DNA from: Dactylococcopsis salina PCC 8305
GTDB lineage: Bacteria > Cyanobacteriota > Cyanobacteriia > Cyanobacteriales > Rubidibacteraceae
DNA length: 64,000 nt
Assembly (NCBI RefSeq): GCF_000317615.1
Contig: NC_019780.1
Location: 744,001 to 808,000, forward strand
Direction of reading: 5' to 3'
Each line of letters opens with the position of its first letter. The stretch's first letter is position 1. A program made the position numbers and the translations under genes. Under the pieces are notes generated by a model that was not told the DNA's origin, did not search any database, and was given only the letters and a program-made list of their open reading frames with translations. Shown piece by piece: positions 1-8,756 of the stretch.

Positions 1-27
1 CTTGAACGCGAGGGTTTATTTTAGTCG

Positions 28-651
28 ATGAGAGAAAAACAATTTGCTCCTGCTACGGAGAGAAACCGTGAGCCAATTTTAGCGGTTCTCAAACAGATTT
101 TACCGCCGACGGGAACAGTCCTCGAAATTGCCAGTGGAACAGGGGAACACGCGGTATATTTTGCGCCCCGTTTATCTCCCCGTCACTGGCTTCCTTCCGA
201 AACCAATCCGATTTTACAGGAGAGCATTCTCGCTTGGAGAGAGGAGTTTCCCTCAGATGTGCTTTCTCCTCCCCTTGATCTCGATGTTATGGATGAGAAT
301 TGGTGGGAGAAAGTGAAACATCAAGACTTGTGCGCTGTTGTCTGCATTAATCTGATTCATATTGCTCCTTGGGCGGCGTGTGAAGGGTTAATGAAAGGGG
401 CTGAGGCGTTACTTCCGCAAGGGGGAATTTTATACTTGTATGGTCCTTTTAAGCAACAGGGAGTCCACACCTCAGAAAGTAATGTTAGCTTTGATGAAAG
501 TCTCCAACAACAAAATCCAGAATGGGGAGTGCGAAATTTAGAGGATGTGGTTTCTTTAGGTAAGGTTCATCAATTAGAATTACAAGATGTAATTGCAATG
601 CCAGCGAATAATTTCTCTGTGGTGTTTCGTCGTGGAATTAATAACAAATAA
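28..651 (+). CDS. DUF938 family SAM-dependent methyltransferase
   Basis: The 207-residue protein has a class I SAM-binding core: [15 protein letters not shown] near residues 31-45 is motif I, and a second conserved stretch lies around [11 protein letters not shown]. The sequence resembles the DUF938 family, whose substrate is not established. It is probably soluble and cytoplasmic. The stop codon lies one base before the lgt start, so the two genes are probably transcribed together. ATG at 28 gives a normal family-length N-terminus ([17 protein letters not shown]). Family assignment is by recalled sequence pattern; the function beyond methyl transfer is unknown. Confidence 0.8.
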   Translation: MREKQFAPATERNREPILAVLKQILPPTGTVLEIASGTGEHAVYFAPRLSPRHWLPSETNPILQESILAWREEFPSDVLSPPLDLDVMDENWWEKVKHQDLCAVVCINLIHIAPWAACEGLMKGAEALLPQGGILYLYGPFKQQGVHTSESNVSFDESLQQQNPEWGVRNLEDVVSLGKVHQLELQDVIAMPANNFSVVFRRGINNK

Positions 652-652
652 A

Positions 653-1507
653 ATGCTTTCTTTACTTGCGTTTCGCTTTCAATCCCCCGGTCCGATTTTA
701 ATTGACTTTGGATCAATTAGTATTCGTTGGTATGGTTTATTAATTGCCAGTGCGGTTATTATTGGCTTATTTTTGTCTCAAAATTTAGCAAAACGTCGTC
801 AAGTTGACCCTGAATTATTAAGTGATTTATCAATTTGGTTAGTGTTATCTGCAATTCCAGGAGCGCGGTTATATTATGTTGCTTTTCAATGGGAAAATTA
901 TGCCCAACGTCCGCAAGATATTATTGCGATTTGGCAAGGGGGAATTGCCATTCATGGCGCAATTATTGGCGGCGTAATTGGAGCGTTAATTTTTGCTCGG
1001 ATTAATCGCGTTTCTTTTTGGCAATTAGCCGATTTAGTCAGTCCTTCTTTGATTTTAGGACAAGCCATTGGACGCTGGGGAAACTTCTTTAATTCCGAAG
1101 CGTTTGGTACGCCCACTGATTTACCCTGGAAACTTTATATTCCACCCGCTAATCGTCCACCACAATATGCTGATGAAGCCTTTTTTCATCCAACTTTTCT
1201 TTATGAATCAGTCTGGAATATTGGCGTTTTTATCTTACTAATTTATTTGTTTTTCTGGGGATTACGTCATCCGCAACGATATCGAGTGGGAACATTGGTT
1301 TTTGTTTATATGGCTGCCTACAGTTCTGGTCGAATTTGGATTGAAGATTTACGAACAGACAGTTTAATGTTAGGCTCGATCGAAGTGGCGCAACTAATTA
1401 GTTTAATAGAAATCATCATCGGTTTGTTAGGATTAGTTTGGCTGTATCGGATGAGACGATCTCTTCCCGATGTTGTGCCTCAACAACAAATAACAAACCA
1501 GAAATAA
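653..1507 (+). CDS. lgt: Prolipoprotein diacylglyceryl transferase
   Basis: Lgt transfers diacylglycerol from phosphatidylglycerol to the lipobox cysteine of prolipoproteins in the cytoplasmic membrane. The protein is about 284 residues with several hydrophobic helices. It carries the family signatures [15 protein letters not shown] and the Lgt core [13 protein letters not shown], followed by HPTFLYES. The reading frame is open upstream to 593, but ATG at 653 matches family N-termini and starts two bases after the preceding stop codon. Likely Lgt substrates in this window include the MntC-like protein and the lipobox proteins starting near 17398 and 26106. Confidence 0.95.
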   Translation: MLSLLAFRFQSPGPILIDFGSISIRWYGLLIASAVIIGLFLSQNLAKRRQVDPELLSDLSIWLVLSAIPGARLYYVAFQWENYAQRPQDIIAIWQGGIAIHGAIIGGVIGALIFARINRVSFWQLADLVSPSLILGQAIGRWGNFFNSEAFGTPTDLPWKLYIPPANRPPQYADEAFFHPTFLYESVWNIGVFILLIYLFFWGLRHPQRYRVGTLVFVYMAAYSSGRIWIEDLRTDSLMLGSIEVAQLISLIEIIIGLLGLVWLYRMRRSLPDVVPQQQITNQK

Positions 1508-1517
1508 ACCATTAATT

Positions 1518-2288
1518 ATGCTCAATCCTGCTGTTTATATCGTTGGTGCGGGGCCAGGTGATCCCGATTTACTCACCATCAAAGCGAAGAAAATTCTTGA
1601 CCAAGCTGATGTTATTTTATATGCTAATTCCCTCGTTCCGAAACAAGTTTTAAAAGATGTTCGTCCAGATGCTGAGTTAATTCCCACTGGGAGTAAAACT
1701 CTAGAAGATATCATTCCCTTAATGATTCAAAAAGTAAGAGAAAATTGTTCTGTAGTGCGTCTTCATTCTGGAGATTTAACCCTTTATAGTGCCATCCATG
1801 AACAAATGCAAGCATTAGCAGAAGCAAATATTCCAGTGGAATTAGTGCCTGGTATTAGTACGTTTCAAGATGCGGCGGCAAAATTAGGAGTCGAATTAAC
1901 CGTTCCCGGATTAGTGCAAACAATTATTCTAGCGAGAATTAGCGGTCGTGCGTCTTCTGTTCCCGAAGCGGAGGAATTAGCGTCTCTAGCGTCCCATAAA
2001 GCCAGTTTAGCATTATATTTAGCTGCCCGTCATGTGGAGAATGCAGAAGCGAAATTATTAGAACATTATCCTGCTGATACTCCTGTCGCAATTTGCTACC
2101 GTTTGGGATGGGAAGATGAAAAAATCAGAGTTGTTCCTCTCAATGAAATGGCAAAAATTTCTCGTGAAGAAGATTTAATTCGCACCACCATGTATTTAAT
2201 TAGTCCCGCTTTAGCTGGGAAACAAGTCGCGGCGCGATCTCAACTTTATCATCCTGAACATTCCCATTTATTTCGTCAAGCTCAGTAA
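1518..2288 (+). CDS. cobM: Precorrin-4 C11-methyltransferase
   Basis: This 256-residue tetrapyrrole methylase begins with the SAM/GDP motif VYIVGAGPGDPDLLTIKA and contains VRLHSGDLTLYSA and VPGISTFQDAAA, as expected of the CobM/CbiF branch. It methylates C11 of the corrin ring during cobalamin synthesis in the cytoplasm. It follows lgt by 10 bases on the same strand and may be co-transcribed. No other corrin genes lie in the window. Distinguishing CobM from CbiF (aerobic versus anaerobic route) is not possible from this gene alone. Confidence 0.9.
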   Translation: MLNPAVYIVGAGPGDPDLLTIKAKKILDQADVILYANSLVPKQVLKDVRPDAELIPTGSKTLEDIIPLMIQKVRENCSVVRLHSGDLTLYSAIHEQMQALAEANIPVELVPGISTFQDAAAKLGVELTVPGLVQTIILARISGRASSVPEAEELASLASHKASLALYLAARHVENAEAKLLEHYPADTPVAICYRLGWEDEKIRVVPLNEMAKISREEDLIRTTMYLISPALAGKQVAARSQLYHPEHSHLFRQAQ

Positions 2289-2813
2289 TCGTAGGTTGGG
2301 TGAAGCGAAGCGAAACCCAACACTAATTATATCCAACGGAACTTTGGAAAAATCGGGTCAGGAGTCGTAGGTGGGATGGGGTTTTGTCACCTCCATAACC
2401 TACGTTTTTGTCCTTTGTCCTTTGTCCTTTGTCCTTAGTGATTTCTAAGAGATAATACCATTTTGGAGAAGTCAAGTTACAGTAAATCCCCCCTAACCCC
2501 CCTTTGAAAGGGGGGAACAATGGGTTGGTGTGTAGCGCCAGTTTATCAAAATGGTATAACTAATGACTAATGACCAGTGACCAATGACTAATTTTGTTGG
2601 GTTTCGTTACCTCCACCCAACCTACGTTTTTGTCCTTCGTCCTTCGTCCTTTGTCCTTTGTTTTCCAATGACTAATGACCAATGACTAATGACCAATGAC
2701 TAATGACTAATTATTGTTGGGTTTCGTTACCTCCACCCAACCTACGTTTGAGTTGGGGTTTGAGGGAATTATAATTAGTTTGGTTCATCATTGTTTCGAT
2801 CGCTTTTTTCTTA
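2289..2813. repeat. Repeat-filled intergenic region
   Basis: No gene is supported here. The stretch holds three copies of a dispersed element whose ends read GGTTGGGTG...CCCAAC (near 2293-2320, 2597-2626 and 2715-2747), a run of TCCTTTG-type heptamers (about 2408-2440 and 2634-2660), tandem TGACCAA/TAATGAC heptamers (about 2563-2592 and 2667-2712), and a short MITE (listed separately). The same families recur through the window. Confidence 0.85.
2455..2557. mobile_element. MITE with ATACCATTTTG terminal inverted repeats
   Basis: The left end ATACCATTTTG and right end CAAAATGGTAT are exact inverted repeats 103 bp apart. The interior has a C-rich/G-rich hairpin (CCCCCCTTTGAAAGGGGGG) and no coding capacity. 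A related complete copy lies at 47128-47229, and a third is the host of the group II intron at 27436. The transposase that would move it is not present in this window. Confidence 0.75.
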
Positions 2814-4028
2814 TTAGATCATCATTACATCTATGATTTCTTGACTGGAAATTGAGTTAATCCCCACAGGAATGACGGCTAAAGCATTAGTTTGGGATAA
2901 GTTAATTAAGTTACCTGAACTATGACTTCCTCCTGCTAAATTAAAGTAATGGTTTCCATCTTCAATGCGAATATTTCCCCAAAGATAGGTTTCTCGTTTA
3001 CCGTTTCCTTTTAATTCCTGTTCAGTTTTAGCTTTAATAAAAGTTGGGGTTAAATTTTGGGTTTCTCCTGATAATTTTTTTAAGGCTGGAAGAACAAAAC
3101 GCCAAAATGTGACTAAAGCGGAAACAGGATTTCCAGGTAAACCGAAATAATAACAATTAGGAAAAGTGGCAAAGGTGAGGGGTTTTCCAGGTTTAATGGC
3201 AACGGAATTAATTTTAATTTCTCCTCCTAATTCGGTGAGGATGCTTTCAATATAATCATAATCGCCGACGGAAACGCCTCCTGTAGAAATGACTAAATTA
3301 GAGTTAGCAATCGCCTCCTCGATCGCGCCCTTGATTAATTTTCTATCATCTCGTATAATTCCCAACGATACTGGCATCGCCCCTGTCGCTTGAACTAATG
3401 CTTTCAACGCATATTGATTAGAATCAACTAATTGTCCGCGTTGCAAGGTTTCATGGGGATTAACTAATTCATTGCCACTGGAAAAAATCGTTACTTGTGG
3501 GGGTGAATAAACAGAAATTTCTCGACATTGCATTGCTGCTAAAATCGCAATTTCTGGCGCACCAATTTTAATCCCAGAGGGTAACAAGGGCTGTTTAGCC
3601 TGATAAAAACTTCCCTGTTTACGAATAAATTGTCCAGGGGGAGGAGAGGAAAATATCTTTACTTTGTCTCCGTTGCGTTGCGTGTCTTCTTGGATGACAA
3701 TGGTATCCGCTTCTAAGGGTAAAATTCCCCCTGTGAAAATCCTTGCAGCTTGTCCACTTTGGAGACGGTGACGAGGCGGAACACCTGCGGGAATTTCTTC
3801 TATAATATCAAGGGTAACAGGTCGATCGGATGTGGCGGCGGAAAGATCGATCGAACGAGCGGCGTATCCATCCATCGCGGAATTATCTTCATGGGGATAG
3901 TCTAACTCACTACTCACCGCGGTTGCGAGAATCCTTCCCGTTACTGCTTCTAACCCTACGGTTTCAGTTTTAGTTAAGGGTTGAATCGTATTTAATATAA
4001 TTTTTTCTGCGTCTTCAACGGGTAGCAT
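2814..4028 (-). CDS. moeA: Molybdopterin molybdenumtransferase
   Basis: MoeA inserts molybdate into adenylylated molybdopterin to form molybdenum cofactor. The 404-residue protein has the expected order: N-terminal linker, the substrate-contact loop DNSAMDGYAA near residue 48, the MoCF-type motif STGGVSVGDYDYIE near residues 249-262, the PGKP loop (AIKPGKPLTFATF) and a C-terminal beta-barrel domain. Length is typical. It is monocistronic here, since both neighbouring spaces are repeat-rich or AT-rich. A glucose-inhibited annotation such as MogA is unlikely because domain 4 is present. Confidence 0.92.
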   Translation of the reverse strand: MLPVEDAEKIILNTIQPLTKTETVGLEAVTGRILATAVSSELDYPHEDNSAMDGYAARSIDLSAATSDRPVTLDIIEEIPAGVPPRHRLQSGQAARIFTGGILPLEADTIVIQEDTQRNGDKVKIFSSPPPGQFIRKQGSFYQAKQPLLPSGIKIGAPEIAILAAMQCREISVYSPPQVTIFSSGNELVNPHETLQRGQLVDSNQYALKALVQATGAMPVSLGIIRDDRKLIKGAIEEAIANSNLVISTGGVSVGDYDYIESILTELGGEIKINSVAIKPGKPLTFATFPNCYYFGLPGNPVSALVTFWRFVLPALKKLSGETQNLTPTFIKAKTEQELKGNGKRETYLWGNIRIEDGNHYFNLAGGSHSSGNLINLSQTNALAVIPVGINSISSQEIIDVMMI

Positions 4029-4111
4029 TACCTAAACTTGGATTACGAAAACAAGTTTCATTGTAATCTATAACTAAAGTCAATCAGGTTTAATTTTATA
4101 TCGGGAATTAA

Positions 4112-4516
4112 TCATTCTTGAAAACTAGCATCGGCTAACCAAGCATTAAAGATAACAATATCTTCTTTGATTTTAAGGAAAACTGGTTCTAAATTATAAG
4201 CCAATTCTTGGACTCTTTTCGCATCTAAGTCAACGCTATAAGTATGTAATACTAAATGACGAAATTTCCGATATTGATCTAACTCTAAAAATAAAGATTG
4301 ACTCCAAAGAGGAGGTCGATCATCACCTGTATTTGCGACTTGATTTAATAACAATTGATGCCAATTTTTTCCTTGAGGTAAACTTTCATCTAAAGTAACT
4401 GCTACAACTTCACTAATTCGTTCGCATCCTTTATAAAAATCATTAATATAGCTTGCTAACGCTGGCGATGAAGCAATTTCTGGAATTGAATCTATTTGAT
4501 CTAAAACTATTTTCAA
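4112..4516 (-). CDS. HepT-like HEPN-domain toxin
   Basis: The 134-residue, largely helical protein contains RHLVLHTY, which fits the R-X4-H-X-Y motif of HepT RNases. In known HepT/MntA pairs the HEPN protein cleaves RNA or tRNA and is silenced by AMPylation of the motif tyrosine. Its neighbour 30 bases upstream in the operon encodes an MNT nucleotidyltransferase, the expected partner. It is the last gene of a five-gene minus-strand cluster. The motif and the pairing are visible; the biochemical activity is inferred from the family. Confidence 0.75.
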   Translation of the reverse strand: MKIVLDQIDSIPEIASSPALASYINDFYKGCERISEVVAVTLDESLPQGKNWHQLLLNQVANTGDDRPPLWSQSLFLELDQYRKFRHLVLHTYSVDLDAKRVQELAYNLEPVFLKIKEDIVIFNAWLADASFQE

Positions 4517-4546
4517 TCGTTTTAGATTACGCTCGATCGATGCTAA

Positions 4547-4900
4547 TTAATCTTCAATTCTAGATTTAAGATTAATGTATTTATTATCAGACATTGGATT
4601 TTCTTGTAAAATGCGAGAACGAATTTCTGGGGCTGCCTTTTCTAGAGAAATTAAGTCAACGTTTAACCAATTGGGCGTAACTGTTTCTAATTTTCCATAG
4701 GCTTCAAAAATATCTTTATCGGATAGCCCAATAACTGCTAAATCAAGATCAGAATCCCAATGCCAGGGAGAATCACCTCGCAGAGAACCAAATAATATTA
4801 CCTCGATCGCACCGTAATCTTTTTTTAGTAAATTGATACATTGATCAGCAATATTTAAAGCAATTTCTTTTCTCGCTTTTAATGTTTCCCAATTCAACAT
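4547..4900 (-). CDS. MntA-like nucleotidyltransferase antitoxin
   Basis: This 117-residue protein has the minimal nucleotidyltransferase signature: IEVILFGSLRGDS followed by DSDLDLAVIG. The GS-to-DxD spacing is about 11 residues, one longer than the common GSX10DXD. In characterised systems MntA uses ATP to AMPylate the HEPN toxin and neutralise it. The gene sits directly between an HNH nuclease gene (1-base gap) and the HepT-like gene. It could in principle modify another target, but the neighbour makes the antitoxin role most likely. Confidence 0.75.
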   Translation of the reverse strand: MLNWETLKARKEIALNIADQCINLLKKDYGAIEVILFGSLRGDSPWHWDSDLDLAVIGLSDKDIFEAYGKLETVTPNWLNVDLISLEKAAPEIRSRILQENPMSDNKYINLKSRIED

Positions 4901-4901
4901 T

Positions 4902-5309
4902 CTAACACTTGCTCAATTTGAGAAGGCGTTTATAAGCAGTATTCCCCCTTTTTTTCTTAACCGTTTTTAGGTATTCACTCCAATTTTTGTCTCCTTTCTG
5001 TTCATTACAGTCATAACATAAAAGCCATAAATTACTCACATCCCAAGCTAACCAGGGCGCTTTACTGCGAGGAATTTTATGATCGATCGTTAAAGGAGTT
5101 TTACAATTACACTCAGGACAACGATAATTATACTCAATTTCTTTTTGCTTTTTCCATGCTTTTCCTTCTGCACTATCTCGCCAAGCGATATAATAATCTA
5201 AAGCAGTATCCCTAGAAGCAATGTGAGCTTGTTTTGAATAATGATTCAACTTTTTTAATACAGGAGTTCCCGCCTCTAAAGTCTTCAGAAGATTTTCTAA
5301 ATTAGACAT
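4902..5309 (-). CDS. HNH endonuclease-like protein
   Basis: The protein has an HNH fold pattern with paired zinc ligands: RCPECNCKTPLTIDHKIP, then SNLWLLCYDCNEQKGDK. The DH pair and the downstream N and C-x2-C are those of the beta-beta-alpha metal nuclease core. The frame is open to GTG 5321, but ATG 5309 gives a conventional start that overlaps the upstream stop by 8 bases, implying translational coupling. A restriction-like or defence role is plausible given its TA neighbours. No recognisable specificity domain is visible. Confidence 0.65.
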   Translation of the reverse strand: MSNLENLLKTLEAGTPVLKKLNHYSKQAHIASRDTALDYYIAWRDSAEGKAWKKQKEIEYNYRCPECNCKTPLTIDHKIPRSKAPWLAWDVSNLWLLCYDCNEQKGDKNWSEYLKTVKKKRGNTAYKRLLKLSKC

Positions 5310-5721
5310 TAGCTTCCTCACTTAAATCAAAAGGGACAATATTATTTCTCTCTCGATAAACTTCTCGTTTTTTTTGGAACTTTTCTTGTTCCCTATCTAG
5401 TTTAGCGAAATCATCTCTTACCCGAATCATTGCTTCTGTTCCTTCTTCGAGTATTTTGTCTATTTTGGCTAAGTTTTCTGAATAATTCTCCTGCTTATTC
5501 TCAAGATGCCTCATTCTAGTTTCCAGTTGAATTAGCTGTTCACGAGTGCGACTTCTAATCTTGCTATTTTTTCGTCTATCAATAATTGATTCCATGACAT
5601 CTTGGTGATCATAAAAGTATTTCCTTCCTTTTATTTGAACAATTCTTAAATGTTTTGTCAGCGCACGTGCTTGATATTGACTAATCCCAAGATTTTGAAT
5701 CTCTTTGCGAGTAATTAACAT
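5302..5721 (-). CDS. HTH plus coiled-coil protein, function unknown
   Basis: I do not recognise this 139-residue protein. The N-terminal 45 residues (ITRKEIQNLGISQYQARAL and a following GRKYFYDHQDV) look like a MerR/excisionase-type winged helix with a plant-like 'YQAR' recognition helix. The remainder is highly charged and predicted to be coiled-coil (KIRSRTREQLIQLETRMRHL onward). It is translationally coupled to the HNH gene and follows another coiled-coil gene by 18 bases. It may be a DNA-binding regulator or scaffold for the operon; this is inference. Confidence 0.5.
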   Translation of the reverse strand: MLITRKEIQNLGISQYQARALTKHLRIVQIKGRKYFYDHQDVMESIIDRRKNSKIRSRTREQLIQLETRMRHLENKQENYSENLAKIDKILEEGTEAMIRVRDDFAKLDREQEKFQKKREVYRERNNIVPFDLSEEANV

Positions 5722-5739
5722 ATTTTCATCATTGATCCT

Positions 5740-6252
5740 TTAACTTTTGTAAGTAAAATTCTTGTCTAACCAGGTTTGAATATATTTAATTCCAGTAATA
5801 ATTTCACTTTTTTCAATGTAAGTGAGTTCTTCTAAAGACTTATTAATTGCCTGTGATGCTTGATTAATTTTTTGCTTCAAAGCATTAAGATGTTGCATTA
5901 AGTTTTCGATCGTGCGATCACGACTATCAATTCTTTTATTTAAACCGGAAACTTTTCCTCCCAGAGAGCGATTAATATCAGCTTGTTCAGCCTGTTTCTT
6001 TACTAATCGCGTTAACGCTTCCTTACCATCAGGATTTTCTAAAACCAGTTGCAAAATGACCTTTAATCCCTCTTTTTTTAAGGGCTGATAATATGATTTT
6101 CTGCCGCCAATTTCTTGAAGCAAGTAATCAATAATTTCTTCTTTTTTCAGGTTATTAGTTTCTAAAGTAGTTAGTTGCTGAGGAGAACTCTTTCTGTTGA
6201 TTGAGATCACTTCTGGTTTGGCTGTAGTCATGGCTGTATTTTTACTTGACAT
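5740..6252 (-). CDS. Coiled-coil protein, first gene of HNH/MNT/HEPN operon
   Basis: I do not recognise this 170-residue protein. A low-complexity N-terminus is followed by a helical domain (KEEIIDYLLQEIGGRKSYY) and a long amphipathic coiled coil from about residue 80 (VKKQAEQADINRSLGGKV onward), ending in a short aromatic tail. The charge pattern resembles KfrA-like or phage structural coiled coils but no family motif is evident. It heads the 6252-to-4112 cluster and is divergent from the brnTA remnant, with about 150 AT-rich bases between them that probably hold both promoters. Confidence 0.5.
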   Translation of the reverse strand: MSSKNTAMTTAKPEVISINRKSSPQQLTTLETNNLKKEEIIDYLLQEIGGRKSYYQPLKKEGLKVILQLVLENPDGKEALTRLVKKQAEQADINRSLGGKVSGLNKRIDSRDRTIENLMQHLNALKQKINQASQAINKSLEELTYIEKSEIITGIKYIQTWLDKNFTYKS

Positions 6253-6399
6253 CTATAAAATAAGTATAAACTACAAGCAAGAAAATCAGCAATTATTAGT
6301 GATTTTAATCAATTTAGCGATGCTAAGCAAATTTCCAAGAGAAATCCCAAGCCTACTATCATTCTTATTTGATTCTTGCTTTTTGCATACAATATATGT

Positions 6400-6670
6400 A
6401 TGAACTTTGAGTACGATCCCAGAAAAGCACAAATTAATTGGGTAAAACATGGCGTTTCCTTTGCGGAAGCAGAGTTTGTGTTTTTTGATCCTCTTGCGAT
6501 CGATCCATGATATTGATCCTGATTCATTAGCAGAGGAACGTTTTATTGCATTAGGGATGGGTAACTCAGGTGTTCTATTAGTTGTTGTTTACACAATGCG
6601 TGGTGAGATTTTTCGATTAATTTCGGCACGTCGCGCAACTCGTCGGGAGGCTAAGGTTTATGAGGGATGA
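6400..6670 (+). pseudogene. brnT: BrnT-family toxin, broken by a +1 frameshift
   Basis: The first frame from ATG 6400 reads NFEYDPRKAQINWVKHGVSF, the classic BrnT N-terminus, and stops at TGA 6508. The second frame continues the family sequence (DPDSLAEERFIALGMG and the end RATRREAKVYEG) to 6670. Removing one C of the CC at 6505-6506 joins the two frames as ...AIDHDIDPDSL. BrnT is a ribonuclease-fold toxin that arrests translation. The BrnA-type gene starts inside its last codons (11-base overlap), the normal arrangement. A sequencing error is possible. Confidence 0.8.
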
Positions 6671-6920
6671 ATATGATTTTTCTCAAGGAAAACGTGGTGC
6701 TGCGATTTCATCAGAAGGGAAAACTCGGATTACAATCTATTTGGATGATGAGATTTTAAACTGTTTCCGAGAATTGGCTCAAGAAAAGGGAATTGGATAT
6801 CAAACTTTAATCAATCAGAGTTTAAAAGATTATCTAAAAAAGAACTCAGATCAACCTCTTACTGAAAATGATCTTCGTCGGGTATTACGAGAAGAATTAA
6901 TCAGAGAAAGAAACAATTAA
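6660..6920 (+). CDS. brnA: BrnA-family antitoxin
   Basis: The 86-residue protein has the BrnA N-terminal stretch YDFSQGKRGA, a ribbon-helix-helix strand KTRITIYLDDEILNCFRELA and the helix GYQTLINQSLKDYL. BrnA binds BrnT and represses its own operon. The start overlaps the end of the broken brnT. It is intact, so antitoxin and autoregulator may persist without an active cognate toxin. A second BrnA-like gene lies at 17883-18140. Confidence 0.8.
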   Translation: MRDEYDFSQGKRGAAISSEGKTRITIYLDDEILNCFRELAQEKGIGYQTLINQSLKDYLKKNSDQPLTENDLRRVLREELIRERNN

Positions 6921-6927
6921 TCACAGA

Positions 6928-8448
6928 TCATTTCTTTCCCATCTGACGGACAACTGTTAACGCCGAATAACTGACACCCGCTGTTCCCTCTCCTGGATGA
7001 GTACAATCACCGACTAACCACAAGTTCCCCACTGGCGTTCGATTGGCAAACCCGAACGGTCCGAAGGTAGAAACCCTTTGTCCTAATCCTCCCACATAAC
7101 CGCGATCGCGATCGGTAAAACGAGCATAAGTTCTCGGTGTGGCGGCTTCTTGATGGATAATAGTTTCTGCGGTGAGATGAAAGTATTGACTGAGATGTTG
7201 AATCGCTGTTTTGACAAAATCTTGTTTCAAACGTTCATAACTTTCGGCGCTATCTGTCCACCATTGATTAACATCAGTAAAGGAGGAAGCGGTGATGGTG
7301 GCTTTTCCTTGTGGCGCACGTCCATCGTTTGGTTGACTCACAGAAACAAAAAGAGAGTTTTTCTCGCCGACGATGCCATCATAATCATATAAAAATTGGA
7401 GATGGGGCGGACAGTTTTCTGGAATGGCGGCGCGATCGACCCCTAAATATAGCACAAATGCACCGTTAGCAGGGGGCAAATTTTCCACTCGTCTTTGATA
7501 CCCACGCAAGAAAAAATCAGACGCACCAAAGGAATTATGCGGATCATTTAATAACTTTAATAAATTCTGCACCGTAGCATTTGCCACAACTACATCTGCT
7601 TCTTCTCGCCAACTTTCGCCAGTCTTCTGATTTCGCACTGTCACCCCAGTAACCTTTCCTTCCAGACAATGGATTTTTTCCACAGAATGGCGCAAACGAA
7701 TTTTCCCGCCGTGTTTTCTCAATCCTTTGACTAAACGGGTGCTTAAAACCTGCATACTGCCTTCTAAATGCCATAATCCCTGCGGCGCTTGAGAAACGCC
7801 TAAAGCGGTTGCTGCGTACAAAAGGGCGGTTTCATCAGCATTCACTTGGGAGTATAGTTTCAACTGCATATCGAGGAACGTTCGTAAGCGTTTGTTGTCA
7901 TACAGTCCAAACAGTTTTAAGGCATCCCCAACAGTGAGAAAGGTAAAGGGTAAAGTAATTAATGTATCTGGTCGCACCGCAGAAATTAACTGCCAGGTAT
8001 CCCAGAGGTTACGAGGCGGAAGCACAGGATCACGTCCTTGAAACCGCCAACTCGCCTCAAATAAGGTTTCCATCAATCGCCAAAAGGGTTCGCTACCAGG
8101 AAACTGTTTTTGTCGTTCCTGTTGCCATTGTTTGGGGTCACGCCACACCTTGACAGGAGTTGATTCTCCTGGCAGATAAACCGCACAAGCAGGGTCGCAA
8201 GGAGTCGCTGGGGGAACGTCGATTCCTAATTCTGTAAAGATTTGTTGATGAATGCCACCTTTTTCTAAGCCAGCGACTTGGGTCGCACCGACATCAAAGG
8301 TAAAACCGTGACGTTTGAAGGTGGAAGCACAGCCACCAGCCACATACGCTTGATCATAGACGGTGACGGAATAGCCACGTTTGGCGAGTAATGCGCCAGT
8401 AGTTAAGCCCCCAATTCCCGCACCAATTACAATAACCTGTTTTGCCAT
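6928..8448 (-). CDS. crtD: CrtD-like carotenoid C-3',4' desaturase (phytoene desaturase family)
   Basis: The 506-residue FAD enzyme begins with a Rossmann dinucleotide motif (VIVIGAGIGGLTTGALLAKR) and ends with the family FAD signature NLWLVGDCTHPGEGTAGVSY. The stretch FTFDVGATQVAGLEKGGIH matches my recollection of cyanobacterial CrtD, which introduces the 3',4' double bond in myxoxanthophyll synthesis. CrtH (prolycopene isomerase) is the main alternative, but it normally has a GASMIFGFG-type segment here. The gene is convergent with brnA, 7 bases apart. Confidence 0.75.
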   Translation of the reverse strand: MAKQVIVIGAGIGGLTTGALLAKRGYSVTVYDQAYVAGGCASTFKRHGFTFDVGATQVAGLEKGGIHQQIFTELGIDVPPATPCDPACAVYLPGESTPVKVWRDPKQWQQERQKQFPGSEPFWRLMETLFEASWRFQGRDPVLPPRNLWDTWQLISAVRPDTLITLPFTFLTVGDALKLFGLYDNKRLRTFLDMQLKLYSQVNADETALLYAATALGVSQAPQGLWHLEGSMQVLSTRLVKGLRKHGGKIRLRHSVEKIHCLEGKVTGVTVRNQKTGESWREEADVVVANATVQNLLKLLNDPHNSFGASDFFLRGYQRRVENLPPANGAFVLYLGVDRAAIPENCPPHLQFLYDYDGIVGEKNSLFVSVSQPNDGRAPQGKATITASSFTDVNQWWTDSAESYERLKQDFVKTAIQHLSQYFHLTAETIIHQEAATPRTYARFTDRDRGYVGGLGQRVSTFGPFGFANRTPVGNLWLVGDCTHPGEGTAGVSYSALTVVRQMGKK

Positions 8449-8756
8449 TACAATTCTGAGAAAATACTGTTTCTATTGTAAACTTTTGTGTCGCTCGATC
8501 AATGTTTGCCCCCTAACCCCCAATCTTGGGGGAACTATAGCGCTACGCGCTAGGCTTGCATGCAAGAGGTAAAAGGCAAAAGGCAAAAGTAAGGTATAGG
8601 TGAGTTTCAACATTTTGGAATGTCCTAACCTAATTTTGTAGCGCTATACAAGGAGTTTGCCCCCTAACCCCCAAAATTGGGGGAAGTTATGTTTTAGGGG
8701 TTGACAAATTGAAGGAAAAATGCAATTTTTAGAGCATAATTTTCTGAGTGTGATGG
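8449..8756. repeat. Repeat-bearing intergenic region before the M23 gene
   Basis: No gene is supported. Two copies of a CCCCCTAACCCCCAA.TTGGGGG hairpin (8509-8532 and 8660-8685) flank a double mini-palindrome: TAGCGC-tac-GCGCTA at 8538-8552 and CTTGCATGCAAG at 8555-8566. A GTAGCGCTATAC segment at 8638-8649 echoes the first palindrome. The last 60 bases are AT-rich and probably contain the promoter of the downstream peptidase gene. Confidence 0.7.

Noticed and set aside
6197..6527. ORFs overlapping the start region of brnT and the divergent promoter
   Set aside because: They overlap better-supported genes and lack any family pattern.
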